From: Streptomyces sp. VRA16 Mangrove soil
GTDB taxonomy: Bacteria; Actinomycetota; Actinomycetes; Streptomycetales; Streptomycetaceae
DNA length: 64,000 nucleotides
Direction of reading: 5' to 3'
Assembly: GCF_017377775.1 (NCBI RefSeq)
Contig: NZ_JAFVLN010000008.1
Span: 186,001-250,000 of the forward strand
Shown: piece by piece, positions 33,701-41,500 of the stretch
Layout of the letters: each line of letters starts with the position of its first letter
How positions within the stretch are numbered: position 1 is the stretch's first letter
The notes under the pieces: generated by a model
What the model saw: only the letters and a program-made list of their open reading frames with translations
Told to the model about the DNA's origin: nothing
Databases searched by the model: none
Position numbers and translations under genes: made by a program

Positions 33701-36494
33701 CGCCCTGGCCGGGGTCGCCGGGGAGCTGGGCGAGGACACGGCCGCCGAGCCGGAGGGCGCGGGCGTCGGCGAGCTGCCGCTCACGCCGATCGTGGCCTGG
33801 CTGGCCGAACAGGACGTGCCCAGCTCCCGGTTCAGCCAGTCGGTGCTGCTGCGGACGCCCGCGGACCTCTCGTACGAGACGCTCCTTGCCGGGCTGCAGA
33901 GGCTCGTCGACCACCACGACGCCCTGCGCCTTCGGCTGCACGACGGCCGGCGGCCAGGTGGGTCGCGAGAAGAAGAGGCACATCCCCACGCCGCCCTTCT
34001 TCCCCCGACCCGCCTGGAGGTCGGCCCGCCCGGCACCGTCGCGGCGCGGCTGACCGTCGCGGAGCCGGGCGCGGTCCCGTCCACGGAGCACCGCGACGCG
34101 GCCCGGGACCACCTCGACCCGGAGACCGGCGTCCTGCACCACGCCGTCTGGTTCCCCGGCGCCGCCGGGACGCCCGGCCGGCTTGAGCTGACGCTGCATC
34201 ACCTGGCGGTCGACGGGGTCTCCTGGCGGATCCTGATGCAGGACCTGGCCACGGCGACGGCCGGTGAGCCGCTGCCCGCGGTGGGCACCTCGCTGCGCAC
34301 CTGGGCCGCCCGGCTCACCGAGGAGGCCCCGCGCAGGACCGGTGAACTCCCGCTGTGGGAAGGGATCGCCGCGACCGCCGACCCGCGTGCGGGGGACCGC
34401 GACCTCGACCCGGCCACCGACCTGTTCGCCACCGCCCGCACCCTCGACCTGACCCTCTCCCCCGAGACCACCGGGGCGCTGCTCACCGAGGTGCCGGCCG
34501 CCTTCCGCGCGGGGGTCGCCGATGTGCTGCTGACCGGTCTCGCCCTGGCCTACCGCCGCTGGCGCGGCGCGCAGGGCCCGGTCCTGTGCGACCTGGAGGG
34601 CCACGGCCGCGAGGACCTGTTCGCCGGTGTCCGTCTCGACCGTACGGTGGGCTGGTTCACCAGCATGTACCCCGCCCGCCTCGACCCGGGCGAGGTGGCG
34701 TGGCCGGAGGCGGTGGCCGCGGGCCCGGCCCTGGGGGACGCGCTCAAGCGGGTCAAGGAGCAGCTGCGGGCCCTGCCCGACCACGGCATCGGCCACGGCA
34801 TGCTGCGCCACCTCGACGCGGCCTCGCGCGACCGGCTCGCCGCGTTCCCCGCACCCCGGATCGGCTTCAACTACCTGGGCCGCTTCGCCGCGGGGCAGGA
34901 CGCCGACTGGGCGCTGGCCGAGGGCGGCTTCCACGCCGACGCCGACGCCCGGATGCCGTTCGTCCACGAACTCGAACTGGTCGCGGCCACCTTCGACGGC
35001 CCCTCGGGGCCCGCGCTGACCATCACCGTGCACTGGCCCGAGGGCCTCTTCGACGAGGAGCGGATCGCCGGGCTGACCGCGCTGCTGCGCACGGCGCTCG
35101 AAGGGCTGGCCCGCTGCGGCACCCGGCCCGGCGCCGGCGGCCTCACCCCGTCCGACGTGCCGCTGGTCGAGCTCGCCCAGCCGGAGCTCGACGAACTGGC
35201 CGAGACGTACGGCCCGTTGGCCGACGTGCTGCCGCTCTCGCCGCTGCAGGAAGGGTTCCTCTTCCACAGCATGCGCACCGAGCAGACGCTCGACGTGTAC
35301 GCGGCCCAGCTGAGCGTCGATCTGGAAGGGCCGCTCGACCCGGCCCGGATGAAGGCGGCCGCGGCGGCCTGTCTCGACCGGCACACCAACCTGCGGGCCG
35401 CGTTCTTCTTCGGCGACCTGGACGAACCGGTCCAGGTGATCCCCGAACGGGTTCTGCTGCCCTGGCAGGAGACCGATCTGTCCGCCCGCCCCGACGCGGA
35501 CGCGGCGGCCCGGCGGCTCGCGGCCGCCGACCGCAGGGCCCGCTTCGACCTGGAGGAGCCGCCGCTGCTGCGGATGCGCCTGGTGCGGCTCGGCGAGGAC
35601 CGGTACCGCCTGGTGCTGACCGTCCATCACATCGTGTGGGACGGCTGGTCGACCTCGGTGCTCGTCCAGGAGCTGTTCGCCCTGTACGCGGGCGCGCAGC
35701 TGCCGGCCGTGACGCCGTACGGGCAGTACGCGACCTGGCTCGCCGACCGGGACCGCGACGCGGCGGCGACGGCGTGGGGCGAGGCGCTCGCCGGGCTCGA
35801 AGGGCCGACCCTGGTCGGCACCACGGGACCGTCCGAGGTGGCGCACGAACTCGTCGTGCGCGAGCTGGACGAGCCGGCCACCCGGGCGCTGACGGCGTGG
35901 ACCGCCGCGCACGGGCTGACGCTGAACACCGTCGTCCAGGGTGCCTGGGCGGTGGTGCTCGGCGAGCTGACCGGCAGCCACGACGTCGTCTTCGGCTCCT
36001 CGGTGTCCGGCCGCCCGCCGGAACTGCCGGGCGTGGAAGGCATGGTGGGGCTCTTCACGAACACCGTGCCGGTGCGGGTGCGGCGCTCCCCCGGCGAACC
36101 CTTCGCCGACGTGGTGCGACGCCTCCAGCACGAACAGGTGGCACTGCAGCCGCACGACCACCTGGGCCTGGCCGAGATCCAGCGCGCGGCCGGTCTGCGC
36201 ACGCTCTTCGACACGACGACGCTCTTCGTGAACTACCCGATGGACCCCTCCGCGTGGGACGCGGCCCTGGACGGGCAGCTGCGGATGGGCGCCTTCGAGG
36301 CCGCGGACGACACCCACTTCCCGCTCCGGCTCGCGGCCGTGCCCGGGGCCCGGCTCTCACTGCGGCTCGGGCACCGGCCCGACACCTTCAGCCACGCAGA
36401 GGCACAGCGCCTCGCCGACCGCTGCGCGCAGGTGCTCGAAACGGTCGCGCGCGGCGCGGACCCCCTGCTCGCCGAGCCGTCCGAATCCGTCTGA
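30741..36494 (+). CDS. NRPS, C-A-T-E-C
   Basis: 1,917 residues. C1 (about 8-440) opens like EntF-type C domains and has HHILVDA at 138-144 (Gly to Ala). The A domain has YTSGSTGLPKG near 576; its code reads DAAAIGMVAK, without the usual W at the third position and not confidently assignable. T has LGGDSI near 954, the form usual before epimerases. The E domain has HHLAVDGVSWR near 1152 and GFNYLGRF, plus a 20-residue insertion from a palindromic DNA segment at 33954-34017. The final C domain (HHIVWDG near 1628) has no A partner here, implying an in-trans split module with the A-T-start NRPS at 38575. A D-residue at this position is predicted. No ribosome binding site; probable leaderless start. 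Confidence 0.94.
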   Translation: MEYELRLPLSPAQQGIWFAHQLDPSGQRYNCGEHIDIRGDLDPEVLRQAWVRLCAETEVLRVSSIGEEDGELRQYVAAASYEPPPLMDMSGFPDPEEAARTWMYADLAHSMDLEKGPLSHAVVFRLGPERLFFYYRIHHILVDAYAVHLLRGRLAELCGAQPGPAGFEPLRTLLDEEAGYRASPEFEADRRYWTERFADRPEPVLLPGVPPVGERPLRLRLEHPVAAAGRTALEAAAQTVGTTWQTLLVAATAAYVSRLTGRTDVTLGLPVSGRRGPRSRRVPAMATGTVALRLDVPSGASLADLVPVVTAEVGAALRHERYRHEDLCRELGLTGREGGLLGTLVNFMPYERTLDFHGATGHVTNLASGPAPDLSVAVSGRADGSPGALLFDASPELHDAEGLALHAARLAAFVQQAAAAPHTPVGALGLLAPYERATLLPERVPALGEGVDVPGLVAARPADAPALECGATTLTYGELNARADALAARLRERGAGPGTSVALLMPRTVSLVVAMLACLRVGAAYLPIDPGYPQERIDHLLTDAAPVCVLTEEGGAAAGHAGTFAAPDPDTAAYVIYTSGSTGLPKGVVIAHGGLTNLALDHAERFGLGPGSRVLQYLSTGFDAAVADIWPALVSGATLVLAPDTSALAPDDLAVLLRDARITHLALPPAVLSGLPPLELPDLHVLIVGGEAVDEALVAHWSRGRRMFNMYGPTEATVAATGSDPLTGTGGRPPIGRPIAGARVYVLDERLEPVPTGCPGELYLAGAGVARGYHNRPELTAERFLPCPFGPEGDRMYRTGDRARWRPDGQLEYLGRGDGQFKLRGLRIEAGEIEAVLGRHPAVRAATVTVREDRPGTRRLVGYLTASGPLDTAEVRELARRALPEAMVPAALVVLDSFPLTAHGKVDHRALPAPAEEHEEPALPGTPLEQTLCTLFAEVLGLEQVGTQASFFDLGGDSIMALQLVSRARRAGVEFTSREVFLHPTVTALAGVAGELGEDTAAEPEGAGVGELPLTPIVAWLAEQDVPSSRFSQSVLLRTPADLSYETLLAGLQRLVDHHDALRLRLHDGRRPGGSREEEAHPHAALLPPTRLEVGPPGTVAARLTVAEPGAVPSTEHRDAARDHLDPETGVLHHAVWFPGAAGTPGRLELTLHHLAVDGVSWRILMQDLATATAGEPLPAVGTSLRTWAARLTEEAPRRTGELPLWEGIAATADPRAGDRDLDPATDLFATARTLDLTLSPETTGALLTEVPAAFRAGVADVLLTGLALAYRRWRGAQGPVLCDLEGHGREDLFAGVRLDRTVGWFTSMYPARLDPGEVAWPEAVAAGPALGDALKRVKEQLRALPDHGIGHGMLRHLDAASRDRLAAFPAPRIGFNYLGRFAAGQDADWALAEGGFHADADARMPFVHELELVAATFDGPSGPALTITVHWPEGLFDEERIAGLTALLRTALEGLARCGTRPGAGGLTPSDVPLVELAQPELDELAETYGPLADVLPLSPLQEGFLFHSMRTEQTLDVYAAQLSVDLEGPLDPARMKAAAAACLDRHTNLRAAFFFGDLDEPVQVIPERVLLPWQETDLSARPDADAAARRLAAADRRARFDLEEPPLLRMRLVRLGEDRYRLVLTVHHIVWDGWSTSVLVQELFALYAGAQLPAVTPYGQYATWLADRDRDAAATAWGEALAGLEGPTLVGTTGPSEVAHELVVRELDEPATRALTAWTAAHGLTLNTVVQGAWAVVLGELTGSHDVVFGSSVSGRPPELPGVEGMVGLFTNTVPVRVRRSPGEPFADVVRRLQHEQVALQPHDHLGLAEIQRAAGLRTLFDTTTLFVNYPMDPSAWDAALDGQLRMGAFEAADDTHFPLRLAAVPGARLSLRLGHRPDTFSHAEAQRLADRCAQVLETVARGADPLLAEPSESV
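33954..34017. repeat. 64-bp palindromic insertion inside the epimerase-domain coding sequence
   Basis: Arms 33954-33977 and 33994-34017 match at about 20 of 24 positions as inverted repeats (CCAGG, GGGTCG and AGAAGAAG blocks), with a 16-nt loop. It encodes a Glu/Pro/His-rich stretch absent from typical E domains between the early ALRLRL and LEVGPPG segments. Purine-rich arms contrast with the surrounding coding sequence. Confidence 0.55.
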
Positions 36495-36510
36495 GAAAGG
36501 CACACCCACC

Positions 36511-37470
36511 ATGACCGAGGACCACATATTCACCCTCACCGAGGCGGAGAGGGAGCGGACGAGGGCCGTCGCGACGGCGCTCACCGCCGTGGAGTCCGGC
36601 CTCGTCGACGACCGGGCCTGGCTCGACGCCTGCCGGGGCATGTCCGAGCAGCTCCCGGAGCGGCTGCGCCGCCGGCTGCGCGACTTCCGGCACGACCCGG
36701 ACCTCGACGGCATGCTCCTGGTCCGCAACCTGCCGGTGGCGCCCGCCCTGGCGCCGACCCCCACCGTCCCCGAGTCGGTCGAGCGCCGGGCCACTCCGGC
36801 CGCCGGGACCACCGCCCTGGTGTCGATGCAGATCGGCGAGGTGATCGCGTACCGCGACGAGAAGAGCGGCGCCCTGGTGCAGAACGTGGTGCCGGTGGCC
36901 GGCCGTGAGGAGCAGCAGAGCAACGCCGGTTCGGTGCCGCTCGAACTGCACGTGGAGAACGCCTTCCACCCGCACCGTCCCGACATGGTGGCGCTGTTCT
37001 GCGTCCGCCCCGACCACGAGGGCGGCGCCGGGCTGCGGGTCGCCTCGGTGCGGCGGGCGGTCGAGATGCTCCCGCACGACATCCGCAAGGTGCTCGGCGA
37101 GGACCGCTTCCGCACCGAGGTGCCGCCGTCCTTCGGTGGCCCCGACGGGCCCGCGCCCCAACACCCCATCCTGAGCGGCGACTTCGACGATCCGGACGTC
37201 CGCGTCGACTTCCACGCCACACACCCCGAGGACGAGCAGGCCGCCGAGGCGATGGCCGTGCTGCGGGCCGTGCTCGACACCATCACGCGCGCCGTGCACC
37301 TGCGGCCCGGCGACCTCGCGATCGTGGACAACCGCGTCGCCCTGCACGGCAGGACCCACTTCGTGCCGCGCTACGACGGCGAGGACCGCTGGCTGCACCG
37401 CACCTTCATCCACCTCGACCACCGCCGCTCCCGGGCCGTGCGCTCCGGCAACGGCCAGGTGCTGTCATGA
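36511..37470 (+). CDS. AsnO/VioC-type Fe(II)/2-oxoglutarate amino acid hydroxylase
   Basis: 319 residues. HxE in ELHVENAFH (His147, Glu149), the distal His279 in VALHGRT, Arg297 in WLHRTF for 2-oxoglutarate. The N-terminal helical region and the HVENAFHPHRPD segment fit the clavaminate synthase-like family that includes AsnO (free L-Asn beta-hydroxylase) and VioC (free L-Arg beta-hydroxylase). Unlike the two SyrP-like enzymes it probably acts on a free amino acid. It is 16 bp after the NRPS and overlaps the asparaginase-like gene by 4 bp. Substrate uncertain: Asn, Arg or a ureido analogue. Confidence 0.88.
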   Translation: MTEDHIFTLTEAERERTRAVATALTAVESGLVDDRAWLDACRGMSEQLPERLRRRLRDFRHDPDLDGMLLVRNLPVAPALAPTPTVPESVERRATPAAGTTALVSMQIGEVIAYRDEKSGALVQNVVPVAGREEQQSNAGSVPLELHVENAFHPHRPDMVALFCVRPDHEGGAGLRVASVRRAVEMLPHDIRKVLGEDRFRTEVPPSFGGPDGPAPQHPILSGDFDDPDVRVDFHATHPEDEQAAEAMAVLRAVLDTITRAVHLRPGDLAIVDNRVALHGRTHFVPRYDGEDRWLHRTFIHLDHRRSRAVRSGNGQVLS

Positions 37471-38540
37471 GACGGACGCTGCTCGTCGTGGCCGCGCTGC
37501 TCGCGGGCCTGGTGCCCACGCTGCCGGCCGCCGCGAAGACGGACGACGGGAAGCCGAAGGTGGCCGTGATCGGCACCGGCGGCACCATCACCGGCGTGGC
37601 CGGGAACCGGGCCGACTTCGAGGAGTACGAGGGCAGTTCGCTGCCGATCTCCGACATCGTGCAGGGCCTGCGTCCCGAGCTGGACGCGGTGGCCCGGGTG
37701 ACCACGTCCGAGGGCCCCGACAAGACGGCCATGACGGACTACTACGACCTGTCCCGCCAGGTCGACCGGCAGCTGCGCACGGCGGACGCGGTCGTGGTGA
37801 CGGCCGGCACCAAGTCCCTCGAAGAACTGGCCTACTTCCTCGACCTGACCGTCCGCAGCTCCAAGCCCGTGATCGTGACCGGGTCCATGCGGCCGTCCAA
37901 CGCGTTCAGCGCGGACGGGCCCGCGAACCTCTACAACTCGATCGTGCTCGCCGCGAGCGGACGCACCCACTGCTTCGGCACGGTCGTCATGCTCGACGAC
38001 GAGATCCTCGCCGCCCGCGAGGCCACCAAGACCAGCACGCTGCGCCTGGACACCTTCCAGGCCAGGGAGCAGGGCGTGCTCGGCACCGTCGACGGTCCGC
38101 GGGTGCGGCTGCTGCGGGCGCCCGCCCGGATCCAGAAGTGCGGCGAGGACGACTGGCGCACTCCGTTCGACGTGTCGAAGATCGACCGGAACTCGCTGCC
38201 CCGCACCGAGATCGTCGCCTCCTATCCGGACTCCGGCGGCGAGGCGATCACCGCCTTCGCCGACGCGGGGGCCAAGGGCATCGTCGTGGCCGGCGACCCG
38301 TCGCCCGGCGAGGCGACCGCGCTGCGCGGCGTGCTCGGCAAGGGCGTGACCGTCGTGGCCGCGGCGCGCACCGGCTCCGGAGCCGTGTACGACGCGGGCG
38401 CCCCCGGCGTCGTACCGGCCGAGGACCTGCTGCCGCAGAAGGCCCGGATCCTGCTGCTGCTCACGCTCGCCACCACCCGGGAGCCCGAGGACATCGCGAA
38501 GCGGTTCGCCCGGTACGGCGTCCCGCAGTTCACGTCCTGA
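37467..38540 (+). CDS. Secreted type II asparaginase-fold protein with altered active site
   Basis: 357 residues. A signal peptide is visible (MRRTLLVVAALLAGLV, cleavage likely after PAAA). The first catalytic Thr is present in GTGGTITG, FSADGPANLYNS is conserved, and the catalytic Lys is in TKTSTLRL. The second motif, HGTDTxEE in type II asparaginases, reads AGTKSLEE: the Thr is kept but the Asp that binds the substrate alpha-amino group is Lys. A normal asparaginase would be surprising inside an NRPS operon, translationally coupled to an AsnO-like hydroxylase. It may hydrolyse a side-chain amide or ureide of an exported peptide, or be a degraded paralogue; activity on free Asn is doubtful. 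Confidence 0.85.
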   Translation: MRRTLLVVAALLAGLVPTLPAAAKTDDGKPKVAVIGTGGTITGVAGNRADFEEYEGSSLPISDIVQGLRPELDAVARVTTSEGPDKTAMTDYYDLSRQVDRQLRTADAVVVTAGTKSLEELAYFLDLTVRSSKPVIVTGSMRPSNAFSADGPANLYNSIVLAASGRTHCFGTVVMLDDEILAAREATKTSTLRLDTFQAREQGVLGTVDGPRVRLLRAPARIQKCGEDDWRTPFDVSKIDRNSLPRTEIVASYPDSGGEAITAFADAGAKGIVVAGDPSPGEATALRGVLGKGVTVVAAARTGSGAVYDAGAPGVVPAEDLLPQKARILLLLTLATTREPEDIAKRFARYGVPQFTS

Positions 38541-38574
38541 TCCGTCCCTTGAACCACCCGAAGGAGAACCTGTC

Positions 38575-41500
38575 ATGAGTGCCCCGATGCTCCTCCCCGA
38601 GCTGGTGGCCCGGCAGGTCGCGCTGACCCCGGACCGGCCGGCTGTGGCCGCGGCCGGCAGCCAGCTGACCTACGCCGAACTGGACGCCAGAGCCGATGCC
38701 TTGGCCCATCGCCTCGTCACCCGTGGCGCGGCACCCGACCAGCCGGTGGGCGTGCTGCTGCCCCGCGGCGTCGACCTCGTGGTCGCGCTGCTCGCCGTGT
38801 GGCGGGCGGGCGCCTGCTATCTGCCCCTGGACCCGGGCCACCCACAGGCCCGCCTCGCCGGCCTGGTCGAGCGGACCGGACTCGGCCTGGTCGTCACCGA
38901 CACCGCCCGGCACGACCTGGTCACGGCGGCCGGTGCCAAGCCGGTGCACACCGACGACCTCGCCCCGGCCGGCACGTTCGAGCGGGTCGCCGTCGCACCG
39001 CACGGCGCCGCGTACGTCATGCACACCTCGGGTTCGACCGGGCACCCCAAGGGTGTCGTCGTCGACCACGCGGGCCTCGCGAACCGGGTCCGGTGGGCGG
39101 TCGGGGAACTCGCGCTGACCGCCGCCGACCGGGTGCTGCAGAAGACGCCGGTGACCTTCGACGCGGCCGGCTGGGAGATCTTCGCGCCGCTGATCGTCGG
39201 CGGCACGGTCGTGCTCGCCCCGGACGGCGCCGAGCGGGAGCCCGCCGCGCTGCTGAAGGCCGTCGCCGACGAGGGCGTGAGCGTCCTCCAGGTGGTGCCC
39301 TCCGTCCTGCACGAGCTGCTCGAAGTGGACGGCTGGGAGCGCTGCGGGGCGCTGCGGGCGCTGTGCTGCGCCGGTGAGCCGCTCCACGCCGAGCAGGTGC
39401 GCAGGGCGCTGGCGCTGGCCCCGGGCGAGCTCGCGGTGTGGAACACCTACGGGCCGACCGAGTGCTCCATCGACATCACCGCCCACCGCTTCGACCCCGC
39501 GCAGCAGACCGGGCCCGTCCCGATCGGCCGGCCGATCACCGGCATGCGGGTCCTCGTGCTCGACGCGGACGGCCGGCCGGCCGACGAGGGTGAGCTGTTC
39601 GCGGGCGGACCGGGTGTGGCGCGCGGCTATCTCGGCCGCGCCGATCTGACGGCCGAGCGCTTCGTGCCCGACCCGTCGGGGCCGGCCGGGGCGCGGCTGT
39701 ACCGCACCGGTGACCGGGTACGGGTGCGCGCCGACGGCAGCCTGGAGTACCTCGGGCGGATCGACCGCCAGGTCAAGGTCAACGGCGTCCGCATGGAGCC
39801 GGGCGAGATCGAGTACGCGCTGGAGAGCCACCCGGCGATCGCCGGCGCCGCGGTCGTCGCGGTCGCCACCCCGGCCGGCGGGACCGCGCTGGCCGCCTAT
39901 GTGCGGGCCGCCGCGGTGCCGGACGGGCTGCGCGAGTATCTCGGCGAGCGGCTGCCCGCCACCCATGTGCCCTCGGTGCTGATCGCCGTCGAGCGCTTCC
40001 CGACCACGCCGAACGGCAAGCTGGACCACGCGGCGCTGCCGGCGCCCCCCTTCGCGGCCGCGCCCGCGCGACAGGCGTCCGCGGCCGAGGAGACCGTGGC
40101 CGAGGTCTGGCGCAAGCTGTTCAAGACCGACGACATCGCCGCCGACGCCGACTTCTACCAACTCGGCGGCACCTCGCTCCAGTTCACACGGCTGGTGAAC
40201 CGGCTGCGCAAGGCGACGGGCCGGGACCTGGCCCTCGCGGATCTGCTGAACGCGACGACCATCGCGGACCAGGCGCGGCTGCTCGACGGCTCGGACGAGC
40301 AGCAGGACGGCCCGGCGGAGCAGGCCGGGGACGGCCTCGTGCCGCTGCCCCGCACCGGCCCGCTGCCGCTCTCCTTCGGCCAGCGGCGGCTGTGGGTCGT
40401 CGACCGGATGCAGCCGCGCAGCCGCGAGTGGGTGTCCGCGCTGTTCCTCCCGGTGCCGGACGGGGCCGACGCGGCCGAGATCGGCGCCGCCCTCGACGGT
40501 CTCGTCGAGCGGCACGAGGCGCTGCGCACCGCCTTCGTCGTCCGGGACGGCGAGCCGATGCAGCTGATCCGGCCGACGGGTTCGCTGGAGCTGACCGCCG
40601 TCGACGTGGCCGGGCACAAGCTGCCCGGCGTGCTCGACCGGGAGCTGGACCGCGGCTTCGACCTCGACGGCGGCCCGCTGGCCCGCGCGCTGCTCGCCCG
40701 CGATCCCGCGCCCGGTGGCCGACAGGTCCTGATGCTCTCCGTGCACCACATCATCTGCGACGGCTGGTCCTCCTCCGTCCTGGAGCGGGAGTTCACCGAG
40801 ATCCTCGACGCCCTGCGCACGGGCCGGGCACCCCGGCTCGCCGCTCTGCCGGTGCAGTACGCGGACTTCGCGTCGTGGCAGCGCGAGCGGATCACGCCCG
40901 AGACCGTCGAGCGGGAGCTCACGCACTGGCGGCGCACGCTGTCCGGCGCGGCCCCGCTGGAGCTGCGGGCCGACCGGCCGCGGCCCCGGGTGCGGGACGC
41001 CAAGGGCGCGATGGTGCCCGTCGAGCTGTCGCCCGAGGTCACCGAGGCGCTCACCGAGATCGGCCGGCGTCACGGCGCCAGCCCGTTCATGACGCTGCTC
41101 ACCGGGTTCGCCACGCTGCTCGCCCGGCAGACCGGTCAGTGGGACGTGGTCCTCGGCACCCCGGTGGCGGGCCGCGACCGGCCCGGGACCGAGGGCGTCG
41201 TCGGCTTCTTCCTCAACAGCCTGGTGCTGCGGCTCGGTCTGGAGCGCGGTCTGTCGTTCACCGCGGCCGTCGAGCGGGTCAGGGACGTGTGCCGGGAGGC
41301 CTTCGCCCATCAGGAGCTGCCCTTCGAGCAGTTGGTCGCCGACCTGGCGCCCGAGCGCGACTCCGCCCGCACCCCGCTCTACCAGGTCGCCTTCGACCTG
41401 CACGACGAGGAGCTGACCGGATCGGCCGCCGACGGGGCGGACTTCGCGACGCTGATCGAGGTGTCCCGGATCGCGAAGACCGATCTGACGCTGTATCTGC

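Noticed and set aside
30759..36317. Long antisense frame opposite the C-A-T-E-C NRPS
   Set aside because: Same artefact; the sense strand has every NRPS motif in order.
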